A stretch of 64,000 nt of DNA from Pagrus major (taxonomy: Eukaryota > Chordata > Actinopteri > Spariformes > Sparidae), in NCBI RefSeq assembly GCF_040436345.1, contig NC_133230.1, positions 7,771,297 through 7,835,296 of the forward strand, written 5' to 3'. Below, piece after piece: positions 52,161 through 63,640 of this stretch. The position numbers and the translations under genes were made by a program. Each line of letters starts with the position of its first letter. The stretch's first letter is position 1. A model generated the notes under the pieces. The model did no database searches. It saw only the letters and a list, made by a program, of their open reading frames with translations, and had not been told where the DNA came from.

Positions 52161-54780
52161 CTAACTGGCTGCAGATTGATTTAGGGTACAGACACAAAAA
52201 CTTCAGAAAATAACAAGACAAAATCACTTTTTAACGTGGTATTTTTGTAAGTTGTCCCCAGCAGACTGTCTGTTTTTCAAGCTGTGTGCACACTCAAGAC
52301 TAAAGAAAACTAGTCATCCTGACTCCCAGAAGTCACTTTGTGTCACAGGTGGCTCATATTGACCTAGTGATTAGGGAACAGAAAGAGCAGTGGGCTCAGC
52401 TCCCCCAACAGTCCATCAGCAGCAATAAGTCCTGTCCAAATGGCTCCACCCTGCTCTGTCACTGTATGTCTCTCCTGACAAAAGCCTCAACAAAATAATG
52501 CTCGTATGTAAATACGCAGCAAAGCACCTTTCTTTCAGCAGTAACCGCCGAAAGCAGCTCTCAGTGCCGAGCCTTACCACTCCTTCAACTTTTGACCATC
52601 GAACCTAAAAGAAACAACTGCAAAGAGCGTGGGGTGTGCGTTGTGTGCATGTGTGCGTTGTCCTAGTTGCCTGTCGCCCACCAAAACCAACGAAAAACGT
52701 GTGGGCTGCTCTGGTGTTAAAGGATAGATCAGGAGGTTGGTTTGTGCCACTGAAATGAGGTCCGATGTTGATTCATCCTCTAGCAGGATATGATCCTAAA
52801 CCTAACAGGGCTTTTTGTGTCTATCTGACATTATTCTAATATATCCTCATCAGGCGTTTTGTATTTGTATCTGTGGTTGAAACCATCCTCCACTATCTCA
52901 GGCCTCTTAAACCTGAATGGAAATGATAATCAATGAAGACAGACATGATCCTGACTGACAGAACGGAATAAGTAGTACTAAAAAAATCCAACATCCACAG
53001 AGGGGGAGTCTGTGTTTAGATTTTGTATCTTACAAACACTGTACAGGGTAATACTCAACTGACCAGGTTCCATGGACTCCATAGAAAGAAGAAACTCAGA
53101 AAATAAACCCAAAACAGCTACTCTTCAACTTATCACTTCTGCACATGTCTGAAAGAAAGTTTATACACTTAGTTTGTTTCTCTTGACTTCATTTTTTTTA
53201 TCACTTCGTCTTCAGTTTTTACAATCAAGTTTGGTTTGTCAGAGAGGAGGAGGAGCATCGTGGAGGAGAGGTGGGAAACCGAGAGGGGGGGCTGCTGGCT
53301 CTGATCCAGTCCCCGACCAGTTTATAAGCTCACGTTAAAGCGAGCTCTTCTTACTGGGGAGACGGGAAAACTTTAAAGACGGGTAAAGCCAGGTCACATC
53401 TATGATAATCTGATTTAAATCCAGAATTTAAACAAAGTGTATCCCTCTTCTCTACTGCAGAGGCAAACAAAACAAACGCCTCCGTCTTTTTTCTTCACTT
53501 CGCTTCTGATTTAAAGAATCAAACATGACTGGAGAAGGCGGGAAAAGGGCGCTTCACTTTTTGTTTTCTCCTCCAGCCTTGAGGTCCTTGCAAGACTGAA
53601 TCTCAGTCAGTCTACGATCTCGCCCTCTCTCAGGGTAAAGCACAGGGAGGCTTGATGTACAGTAGAAACCTTTGTTTAAGATCCTAGCAGGTATCTGGTT
53701 AGGTGTGACCCCCTGGCTTACAACCAGGCCCCCCTGTCGTTTCATTAGCATTTAATGCCAGACAGGAAGAGAAACCTGATCAGCCAGGGGCGACACCTAC
53801 GTCAAAGCTAAACAATTGAAAAAAAAAGTACAGTTTTATCTTATCTGTTAAGTAATGCTTCAACAAAATATCAAAACATACATTGAGTTCACAAACAAGT
53901 ACTTCTTAAGAAAAATGCAGTAAACGTCCAGGGTTAATAGCTTGAGTTCTGTGTAGAGCAGATCACTATGTTACCCTCATAGGTGCAGATCTGAGGTCAG
54001 CCTAGACATCGATTTTCAACCAACGGCAGCCGCGGTGAAGCTGCAGTGGAATCGGTGACGGCAGATCGGCATCTAGAGACGACTTTCTGTACATGTTGGC
54101 ACAGCTGGAGGTTTGGCCAAAGGCTGCAGACGGCCATAGTGAGGCCACAGGCAGAGAAGGTCTGTTCATACAGGTTTGGGTGGGAACATGCTATAGCCCG
54201 ATAAAAGGCAAAGGCTTCAGCCGCTCGCTCCAAAACGACCTGCCATGATTTAGCACTGGCAGGCTTGAGGGCAAAGCTCCCAGACCTTTTTTTAAAACAG
54301 CCTTAAAAAATAAAAAGCATTTTACTGAGCTTTTAACGGGACACCAGCTCGTGTTTGGCACGGCTGGCAGGAGCGCCTACTGTCCTTTTTCTGTTGCCCA
54401 CATGCATCCTCCCACTCCTTGCCTATGGCACTGCTGTCCATCCTTTACCCAACCCCCTTATTTCATGACAAAAGAAGGAGAGAAAATCCCAGTTTCCTAC
54501 TGATTATTAATGTCCAAATCCCTTTTTTTCAAGTTAAACTGACACTTGTAGTTAATTTACCAGCATACATGAATATTACCAAAGCACCTTGGATCATACT
54601 CAGTGATATACTGATCTCAGCCACTGTGAGCACAAGAAAACCTGCCCCCTAGCTGTGGCTCAGGGGTATGGCGCTTTTCCAGAGTGGCTATTTTGGGTGT
54701 GTGTCTGTGTTTGTGTGTCCTAGATGGGCTGCATCAAGTGTGTGTTTGCATGTCTCAGGAAGGATCAATTGAAGTATTGA
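52161..54780. other. No gene seen
   Basis: The stretch contains no exon or repeat that I can name. The most plausible role is part of the gng7 3' UTR or downstream DNA. Confidence 0.35.
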
Positions 54781-54850
54781 GCTTGAGAGTGTGCGTGTGT
54801 GCATGTGTGTTTGTGTGTGTGCGTGTGTGTGCGTATGTGTGTGTGTGAGG
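54780..54850. repeat. (TG)n/(CA)n tract directly after the gng7 stop
   Basis: An interrupted TG repeat (gtgtgcgtgtgtgcatgtgtg and similar) begins about 25 bases past the stop codon in gene sense, so the gng7 3' UTR opens with a CA-rich run. Confidence 0.8.
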
Positions 54851-54870
54851 GCAGGAGGAATGTAGTGTGG

Positions 54871-55219
54871 CTATAGGATGATGCAGGGTTTCTTGTCCTT
54901 GAAAGGGTTTTCGGAGGTGGGAACCCCAACCAGCAGAGGGTCGCTACGAGCGTGCTGCTCACAGTAACTCATCAGGTCTGCTGCTGCTTTAGACACCTAG
55001 AGGGGGAGACGAGAGGGGGAGAAGGTGGCAGATTCAAGAGGATGGTGGAAAAAGAAGAAAGGGGGACAAAGAGCGGTCAGAGGTGGATGGTAATCACGCT
55101 GACACGTACACGAACATGGCAGTAAAGCGTCCTCCTACCTTAATGCGTTCGATCCCTGCCTCGATCCTCAGCTGTTCCACCAGTTTCCTGGCCTGGGCGA
55201 TATTATTAGTGGTAGACAT
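54871..55219 (-). CDS. gng7: G protein subunit gamma 7
   Basis: Two coding exons on the minus strand, 55219-55139 and 54996-54871, encode 68 residues, exactly the length of human GNG7. The start [20 protein letters not shown] is almost identical to human, followed by [20 protein letters not shown], then [16 protein letters not shown]. The protein ends with the CAAX box CIIL, which directs geranylgeranylation. G-gamma proteins pair with G-beta at the plasma membrane; gamma 7 works with G-olf/adenylyl cyclase signalling in mammalian striatum. Both exons keep the standard gamma-gene splice position after IERIK. The acceptor at 55234 lies 14 bases before the ATG, so at least one leader exon lies upstream. 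gng12 is the closest relative, but the near-identity and the gadd45b neighbour favour gng7. Confidence 0.95.
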
Positions 55220-55767
55220 ACTGATCCATCAGACTGCACCAACACAGGAGAAAACTGAATGAGAGAGTGAGAGAGAGAAAGAAAATGTTTATAGTGCAGA
55301 CGGTGATGGATGATTTCATTAAATATGCACAGGGAGAGGGAGGGCTAGGCGACTCCACGGCACTAAAAATATACTTGGGAACAAAGTTTTGCATGTTTGT
55401 GTGTAAGCAGGACCAGTTTCAGTGGAAAGTGTTTGTTTGTTTGTTTGTATTGTCCATGCTACACTGATTTATGAGCTGTATCACCTTTTACGTTATCAAT
55501 AGTTTCACTCAGGTAACTGTTTGGCCTCAGTTGTAGAGTTATAGCACCACTATGAGGTGACCACATGGCGGTGCAACACTACCGATGAGCAGCTTCATGG
55601 CCAAACTACATTCATGGAGGTGATGTGCACAGTAAAACTAAGCATGGAGCTATTGCAAAAGCAACTTTAACAATATGATCCATGTTTGTCGTTCATGTTA
55701 AATACTCTTCAAGCTTTTAATATGTTGTAGTCAGACACAAAGATACACGGAAACAATAGAGTGTTAC

Positions 55768-55869
55768 CTGACTGCACAATCGTGACTGGTTGGCGATGAC
55801 GATCTGAGCGGTGCAGCGGACAGTTGCCAAGTCAGAAGAAGTCAGAGCTGAACTCACATTGGCTTGTCT
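55768..55869 (-). other. gng7: Candidate internal 5' non-coding exon of gng7
   Basis: On the minus strand an acceptor (cttctccacag) at 55870 and a donor (GTCAG|GTAACA) at 55768/55767 bound about 102 bases. It is suitable as a second leader exon between the distal promoter and the coding exon. Confidence 0.45.
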
Positions 55870-58800
55870 CTGTGGAGAAGGAGAGCAGGTGAGACGGCTG
55901 CTTATAAAAAGATGACAACATTTTAAACATTTCGAGATATCCGTTTCATTTGCAGTTTTGTAAACTTAATATGGGGAATTTTTTGTTGTTTTAGTCCTGA
56001 GGGTGAAATCTGCGTTGAAGGTCCAGTGTGTGTGGCATCTCACAGTGAATGACTGAATACCACTCGCTTCACTGTCGCCTACGATGGCAGCTAAAGACAA
56101 GAAATAAGGACCCTATCTAGTGCCGGTGTTTGGTTTGTAGAAACATGGCGGTGTAAAATGGCGAGCTCTGTGGAAGAGGACCCACTCCTGTAGGTTAACG
56201 TTTGTAAATGACCCACGTTGCGTGACTTACATTGACATTAAACATGATGTTACGAGACTGAGTGTTGTTATTTTAACCCAAAGTATGATCTTCTCCTAAA
56301 CTTAACCAAGTAGTTTTGGTGCCTAGCCACTGTAGTTACTTTGAAAGTGTAACCAGGAATTGTATATTACATTTATTGCTACCGTGGAGCCCTTCATGTG
56401 CAAAACTAACAACAGAGAGGTAGGTAGAGCTCCACAGTTTGAAGTTGAAGCGTGCTGAGCAAGCTGCCGTGTTTGGCAAGTTGGGAGTGAAGACTGTTCG
56501 GTTTACAGCAGCCGATTTTGAGTGGGGATAACTGCCGACTTTATTTAGAAAAATATCAATACCAACGCACATTAACAGACATTTCAAGATAAGAATGTGT
56601 CATCATCAACCTCATCAGTTCACATCACAATATCTGTCACCACAACTTCCTTTTTTCTTCACAAAGCCCCACTAACACCACCTTATTGAGCCGATGTAGG
56701 ACAAAAAGGAACCGTAGTGTCCAAAACTCACTTAAAAGCCTCCAGCTAATTTCTTTTACACGTCTGTTTGTACAGCGTAGAAGTTTCCCCACCGGTGAGT
56801 CTGATCAAAACACACCTTGCTCCTCACATTCATCACGCTGAGTGTGTCTCTCACTTTGTCTCTCTGTCTGTCGCCCTCTCTCTCTCCCGGGAAGAGAGTC
56901 CTGCTTTAATTACTCCGACTGTGGAGTAGCTCAGAGATTCATGTCTGTAATTAGGGCTTGTGTGTGTGTGAGTGAGAGAAAGAAAGAGAGAGAGAAAGAG
57001 AGGGGGGAGTGAAGAGACACCTGATGAAATCGTCTCCTTCTGTCTTTGCACGTTATACTTTGAGGACATTAACCGAACGTGCCCCAACCCGACCCCTAAT
57101 TCTGAATCCTAATCCTAATCTTAACCCTGAGCCAAAATCCTAATTCCAACCAGACCTTTGGTAGCAAACTGAGCCACTTCTGAGTGTTATTTACCTTTTT
57201 CTGTGTATCACACACATAAAAGCTTGTTTTTGACAGGATTAAATCGATTTAGATTAATGAGATTATTGGTGTGTGTGTCGATACTGCTGACACTAAAGTC
57301 TTGTTTTGAGTATCAATACTACTAACCCTAACTGAGACCAAGACGAATACATTATAGTGTCACCACGTTCTTGATGTAGGGAAGCACCAACGTTTCATTT
57401 TCTGTCGGTTTAATTCGCAGGGGTCAACCTGAACTCGGACTTGAATTTGAGATTAACAAAAAAGATGTTAAAAGTACGACACTACTATATTAAACTGTTG
57501 CTCATGATGGTGTTTTTTGGAGATTTTCTGAGGTGGTTTAGATTCCCCCACTATAGTTTCACAAAATAGGCACAGGGCCCCCAAAAAATCTAGAAACGGC
57601 CCTGCTTGATAGTTCAGTTTTTCACCACTGAAAATGTATTCAGAAGTGATAACGATGCATTTCCCTCTTAAATTATGGCACATGGCTCTCCCTCAACAGC
57701 CCTCCGCCAGGATAAAACGTAGGTAGTTATCGTTTCTACAAACAATAGATGCGTCAACATTTTTATGTTTCATAGGGTTAGGGGAGGAATATCAAGTTGA
57801 CGTTACATGTTTACGACCGTGACTTTCATATCAGGAGGTAGAGGAGTTAAGCGGGAGGTTAAGTGAGAAGGGTGTCAAGCTGGTGACCGCAGTCTGGACT
57901 TGTTTCAACATTTTTTAAGCCGTCAGGACATCTCTAGCCATGCTTGCGGTACGGTTCGGTTTGGTTTTTGTACCTAACCCTAACCAGAGCATAAGCAAAG
58001 CTCTGAAAGTTAAACCTAAAGAAATATAGTTTCCACATAAAGAAATGTAAAGTTTCAACATATCCATAGTCTGCAGAGAAGAGCATTGCCAACTTTTATT
58101 CAGGTGATTGGGTCGACCTAAATAAGCTGCTCTTAATAGTCAAAAGTATAGGCACTGGAAATTATTCAAAGAGTGATCTAACCGCTATATGCCTGACCTG
58201 AACGTTACCCTAAACGTCACCAAAACACAAGTTTTAACACTGAAACATAACAGTTCACCACCTGAGGACCTGCTCTCCATCCCTAAACAGGAGGTATCAG
58301 TCATGTCAGTGTGTGAGCATGTCTCATGTCTCCTAGATGCATGCAGACACACTTTTCCATCACAATATACATTCTCATTATCTGTCAGGAGTGTCCCTGA
58401 ATCACCTCACATGCAGCATCAGTGACAGCAAACACAAGACTATAGATATGAACAACAGCAACTGAAAACACAGCCTGGAAAACTGACAAAGATTAGAGCA
58501 CAACAACAACAAAAAGAAGGAGTTGGTGCTCTTATTTTGTCGTCGAACCCCAAAATAGGATCTGCTTCCTCTAAAAATAAAAACTCATTCTAACAGGAGC
58601 ATCTTTCAGAGAGAATAGGTCTTTTGTTTTGTGAACAAGTGAGCTGTGAAACCAAATGTAAGGTGTTTACGCACATATGTACTCATATGAAGGTGTCACC
58701 TGCAGGGACACCACGCTTAAGAATCCATAAACCACTTTTCCACACAGCTAACTCATATCATAACCCCACTGCTTTCATTTCTCCAGCCTGTTGATTTTTC

Positions 58801-59855
58801 AAACTTTTCTGTTGTGGCGCATTCCGCGCTGACAGAAGGAAGCTGTACCCTTAAAAAAAAAGAAGGAAAAAAACAGAAAAGCAGCACAAACATGAATTCC
58901 TGCCCCTCCACGGCCAAATCTCTCCTCTCCTACGCCCCCAGATTGAAAACACTTTCTTGCAAAGCCGATGCACAGAAGCAAAACCAACACAAGCTGCTCA
59001 TTTGTCTCGGCCTGGACCAGAAAAAACATCACCAGAGCTGGACAGGGCCCCGGCCAGCGAGCCCACAGCCGCTCTCAAGACGCGCAAAAATGCATCAATC
59101 CTTATTGATCCTAGCTGCTCCTGAGCGCTGATCGGGGCCTGCAGTTCGGAGCCATGTCCTCCGCTATAGGCCCCTGCTCGCTGCTCTACCGTGTGAAAAC
59201 ACAATGCGGGCATTTTGATGGATAGAACAGCATGTCCTCTCTCTCCCATGGCTATCTACACTCCACACACACACACAGGCGCGCACATACATACGCACAG
59301 GCAGGCGCGCAGGCACAGGCAGACCTTGTGCACATATCAAAGCCAGAGATATTTTTCCCAAGTGGAGACCAGACTAGACCGCTTCAGGTCTGCAAACAGG
59401 CCCTGATTGTTAGCCGTGGGAGCAGGGTGGTGACATGTTTTGAGGGAGGCAGGCTCCAGCAGCCAGTACGAACCCATCCAGCGACAATGGGCACAAGACC
59501 GGAGCGCATGCCTTTATGTTCCGCTATTATGCAAATTGATCGGCATACGGCCTACTTCAGCACATAAAATCCAGAGGGTTTTTCTTTTTCTCTTTCTTTT
59601 TTTTGTGTGGATACAGTGGCTTGTGCGTCCTCAAGTCCAGTCGAGCTGTAGGAAATCTTCCACTGACCCTGTCCCCAGTCCTCCCCACCCTCTCTGCCGG
59701 CAAAGGGCTGGGGAAAACCGGATTCGTGACACTGATGAAGCCCCTCTCCGCTGCAGCCGCCCTCGGTGGCGAGAAGCCGGGGTTGCAGAGGCGCACAGAC
59801 GCGTTACAATTATTATACACAGGGAGAAAAAATACCCGAATATCTCCAAACTCAC
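55870..59855. other. gng7: gng7 first intron (inferred)
   Basis: No coding exon was found on either strand. The DNA has a GA/CT-rich stretch (about 56860-57010) and two pieces of the 'aacctaacc' dispersed repeat (56270-56345 and 57950-58020). It is GC-richer near 59000-59800, close to the proposed promoter. Confidence 0.4.
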
Positions 59856-60110
59856 CTCCGAATGCGCTGTATTGGTGATTTAAAGGGCCAGATCCGCTGG
59901 TTTCTCACCCTCTCTGCTCGCTCACTCCCCGTCTTCACCGAGCCAAACGCCTCCCCCTCCGTTGCCAGTGTCTGTCCACTCCTCTATACCCCCCCTCCCT
60001 CCCTCTCTCCCTCCCTCCCTTCCCTTCGCTTCCTCCCTTCCCTTCCTCCCTCTCTCCTTCTCCCTCCCTCCCTCCATCCGATCCGGTGACAGCACCTTTA
60101 ACACAGGGGC
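59856..60110 (-). promoter_or_regulatory. gng7: Proposed gng7 first exon and promoter
   Basis: A strong donor (CGGAG|GTGAGT on the minus strand) at 59856/59855 ends an upstream exon. The adjoining DNA is GC-rich, with a purine-rich tract (GGGA repeats in gene sense, about 59985-60078). Assignment to gng7 is by strand, distance and absence of another candidate. Confidence 0.4.
59985..60078. repeat. (CCCT)n/(CCTT)n polypyrimidine tract
   Basis: An almost pure C/T strand of about 90 bases. Such tracts can form triplex or other non-B DNA and are common near promoters. Confidence 0.8.
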
Positions 60111-62549
60111 TCCAAAACAAACACTTTCGGATGTTCACACGCTCAAATCGCACGAATTCATCCAAGAGGCTGAATGGAAATGGGATCCAGTTCTGTCCCA
60201 TTAAAGAAAGAATCGGCTGTTTTGTTGGGGACCAGTAAAGTCTTGTGTTACCCTCTTTAAATTTGGACATTTGGTGGATGTTTTGAATCGTAGAATGGAT
60301 ATCACTTGCATGAATGAGGCATTCAAAAATAATCGCCTGCTCTCACATTTATTTAACAATGAAGTCAAAAAATATCCCTCCAAAACCTACAAAGGTGATT
60401 GTTCAGTGGCTTCATTTTCCAACCAGCAGATTTCATCTCTGATCTTTTAATCTATTGTAAATAAGACCTGCAGGCTCAGATTTCAGAATAATCCAAAAGT
60501 TGAGGGCAGACTGTGCCTGAATATTTTCATTGAATATCAAATGATCTAGGAATCATAAATTATTATGAACTAAATCAGAAAAAAATCAATTTTTGAGCTC
60601 CCCAAATTCTTTTACAAATAGATTTTGTATGTTTCTTTTAAGATTAAATGTCCCCAATACATTGCTTTATTTACATATACAGTATATTTTTGTTATATTA
60701 TAATAAGACCCCTAAATGCACCGAGAAACATATTTCTAAGACGTTAAAGCTTAAAAATAATCTGTGTTCCTCCTTAAAACTCAATACTTTGTGCAGGATT
60801 TGATGACGCAAAAACAAAAACAATTATCTTAATTGTGCATTTAATGAAGTTCAAGTTCTTGATTTGTCACTCTCATAAAACACAGTGGGCATTCATCTGA
60901 GCGAAAACAATCAGAAAATGAGACCATAAAAAGAAAGTCGCTAAATGAAAAAAGACAAAGTTCCTAGACGTATATAAAAACAGCTATGAGTCACTAAAAA
61001 AGAAAAATGTAGTGCATGAACCTATAATTTTACACATGTATCAGCTCAACACAATTCAAAGGCTTTATTGGCATTCAAGCTAAAGCATCAGTGTATAAAC
61101 ATGAAGACAATACACAGAAAATGGGAATAAGGCAGAAAAAAGAAGAAACAAGTAAAGAAACACATTTCAAAAATATATAAATGGCATTAAAAAAAAGACT
61201 GTGCACTTTTGAACTACTTTCAGTGCTGTTCTCCTGTTGTACACAGCTCTACCGTGACCTTAACTTATCCCAGCTGCGTTCCCTCTTGTCGTGCACATCT
61301 GGATCCCTGTGAGCTCGTCGCGCTGCGCTGCCACACGGTGGCGCCATTGATCCAGCTGTGCTCCCGTCCTTCTCCAGGGAGGTGGTGGGCCGCTCCTTCT
61401 ATTCCTGGCAGGGCCCGCCGCACAAACACGCATCCTCCGTCTCCACCGAGCTGTATAGTCCACTCCTCCACACTGTGGGGCTCAAAGTGCTGCAGGATCA
61501 TTGGCCGAATGGGACGCTGTTGTTGTTGTTGATGCGTGGATTTTATTTTTGCACCATATATTTAGTGTTTTTGTGCACATGAACCCCGGAGGTGTAGGTA
61601 CACACTCATATACAGTCACATCTCCTTCGTTGCTGTATGGGAACCTTCTCCAGCTGCTTATTATAACCACAGGAGAGCTATTTATAACTCCAACACAGCG
61701 CCGCATTGGCCCCGTTTCCACTGATGTGTGAAATTGTGCTGATGCCTATACATTTCTCCTTCATTTCCTCACCTTTCAGCTCTCTTCATTTGTCTCACTT
61801 CCTTCTTCCATTTTGACTCCCCCTCCCTCTTGTTGAGGAGGCACAATGGATTACAGCAGCAGAGCTCTCCATTCTCTAAGAAATCAGCGGTGGAAGCCCA
61901 TGAGTCACGACTGAAAAGATGCTCTCGGGCTGACAGAGGTGGCACCCCCTATCCAACCCTCCCACACGGACCCCTTTTATATATATTTTTGTCTCCTGCT
62001 CTCAGCTTTGTCTTGTGTGTGTGTGTGTGCGCTCTCAGGCTCATCTTTGACCTGATGCAAAGACTTTCCTCAGCTCGTGTGTGTGCGTAGGTGTGGAGGT
62101 GGAGGAGGAGGAGGAGGAGGAGGAGGGGGACAGCTCTCGTCTCTCTCCTTTGTTATACACTTCAGCATCAGCAGCCTGGGAGACCTCCGTCTGTCGTAAC
62201 GCATCCCTTGTCCCCACCAGGGTCACATGATGCGACAACCATCGTCAACGTCACACCGTCTCCATGGCAACCGAGCTGGGCACAGCATCCCCAAGCAGAT
62301 GTTAGAGGGTTAAGAGAGAAGTGAGAGTGAAATGAGGAGGAGTGGGAGACTGTGCATCCAGCATCTCTCTCTGTTTTTTTTTGTGTGTCATGTATTTGCA
62401 GTCAGTAGACGAGTTGTTTGGTTTTAATTGGGATAAATGGTCCTAAAAGGTAAAAACTATAGGCTTTGTAGTAGTCACAGCTCCCTTAAAGTATTTTGTG
62501 ACGAAGGGTGGCTTGGTATTAGGTGTATTTTCAGCAGCACAGGCTGCGA
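60111..62549. other. Intergenic region upstream of gng7
   Basis: No supported exon. The left part is AT-rich. Around 61040-61080 there is a LINE-tail-like word (caattcaaaggctttattgg). A GC-rich island (about 61260-61510) has overlapping open frames on both strands but no recognisable protein. A (GGA)n run lies at 62097-62127. Confidence 0.4.
62097..62127. repeat. (GGA)n simple repeat
   Basis: About nine tandem GGA units between a TG run and a CT-rich segment. Confidence 0.85.
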
Positions 62550-63101
62550 TATAAATAGATCAGCCACGAAAACACCTGCTTAATATTGAGCAGGTTTCCC
62601 TTTCTGACCTGTCAAGCCATGGTCATAAGACCTCTGGGGGTGTCCTGTGGTGTCGGGCACAGGGACATTCATAGTGGATTCTTTGAGTCCTGTATTTTGG
62701 GCGGTGGGCTCTCCATGGATCAGACTTATTGTGGTTTACTCGATCGGATTGGGATGGAGGACAGGTCAACCGTGTTTGGCTAGGTGGAGCACATGAATGC
62801 TAGGAGCCAAGATTTCCAACCAGAACATGGCATTGTAAAGTTTTCTTTTTTGGCCTTTCACAGCTTTATTGACAGGACTGATTGAGAGATGAGAGAAAGG
62901 GGGATGACATGCAGCAAAGGGCCACAGGTCGGAGTCGAACCGTGGGCAGCTGCAGTGAGGACACAGTCTCTGTACGTGGGACGCATGCTCTACCAACTGA
63001 GCTACTGGGGCGCCCCAGAATATTGCATTGTAACGAGAAGATCAGTGTTACTCACACCACCTGTCAGTGGTTTTAATGCTGTGGCCAATCGGTGCAGAAT
63101 A
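62550..63101 (-). mobile_element. Deleted Tc1/mariner element carrying a SINE insertion
   Basis: The ends read gatcagccacgaaaacacct (left) and ggttttaatgctgtggccaatc (right), the inverse of each other as in a common Tc1 family. Between them are words that match, on the minus strand, two separated parts of the Tc1 transposase gene: tcataagacctctgggggtg, ctccatggatcagactt, ctcgatcggattgggatgg and catgaatgctaggagcc. The central part of the transposase gene is deleted and the frame is broken, so the element is a non-autonomous relic. A tRNA-derived SINE is inserted at 62839-63024. Confidence 0.75.
62839..63024 (-). mobile_element. tRNA-derived SINE inside the Tc1 relic
   Basis: Read on the minus strand, it begins near cagtagctcagttggtagagc, a perfect type-2 A box. 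It then has ggttcgactccgacc, a B box, and ends ctgtcaataaagctgtgaaagg followed by an A-rich tail (plus-strand ttcttttttgg). It is flanked by a 9-base direct repeat, gcattgtaa (62830-62838 and 63025-63033), the expected target-site duplication. This is not a working tRNA gene, because the tRNA-like part has an unpaired anticodon arm. Confidence 0.75.
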
Positions 63102-63131
63102 GAATCAAGACGTGTTTATAGTATGTAGTTT

Positions 63132-63260
63132 AGAGCAGTGTTTCTCAAACTCTAACAGGCCTAGTAGGCTCCCAAGTAGCCTGACGTAGCTGACCATGTA
63201 TACTTGGGCGACATGTAGGGAATGACAAGACTTCTTTTAAATTACATTTAATTTGAAGTA
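63132..63260. repeat. Possible hAT-type element end
   Basis: The word cagtgtttctcaaactc at 63136-63152 matches the usual terminal inverted repeat of hAT/Charlie-type elements. The matching opposite end was not found, so only one end is claimed. Confidence 0.35.
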
Positions 63261-63640
63261 TTCTAATTTGAAATTCTGCAGTATTTTGATGGTATTATCA
63301 ACCTTATTCCCAGGCGTCATATGATGGGCGACAAGTGGGGTGCATTTTGCACTGCAGGTACTGAGGGTTTAGCTGTCTGTGTGTTTGAATTCATGTCAAC
63401 CTCTCATTGAACTCAGCACTCACCACAGACTCCAGTTCTCCTCTCTGTAATGTTACATTCATGAAGTAAAGTCCATTTCCCCTCCAGCTCCAGTTGACAG
63501 ACGTCGTACGTAAACATTTGGCAACTGAGGTCTCAGCTGTGGATCACTGCTGCAGTCAGGTTGATAGACAGGAGTGAAGGTAAATCCACTTTTAAGTAAG
63601 CAAGAGAAGAAAAATCAAAAAGACGAGAAACACTCCTCAG
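63261..63640. other. Intergenic DNA, nothing recognised
   Basis: No exon or named repeat was found in this stretch. Confidence 0.4.

Larger units (their letters stand above)
49300..54870 (-). other. gng7: Possible long 3' UTR of gng7, invaded by repeats
   Basis: No coding exon is visible between the gng7 stop (54871) and about 49300. A minus-strand AATAAA at 49311-49306 could end a 5.5 kb 3' UTR. Mammalian GNG7 also has a multi-kilobase 3' UTR. Two MITE copies (50183-50830 and 51598-52160) and a (CA)n tract close to the stop lie inside. The true end could be much nearer the stop. Confidence 0.3.

Noticed and set aside
54640-54690. A-box-like word ctagctgtggctcaggggtat
   Set aside because: No B box follows at the required distance, so a tRNA or SINE cannot be supported.
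62860-63015. tRNA gene candidate (tagctcagttggtagagc with ggttcgactcc)
   Set aside because: A and B boxes are present, but the fold is broken, an unrelated 3' region follows and target duplications flank it, so it is a SINE.
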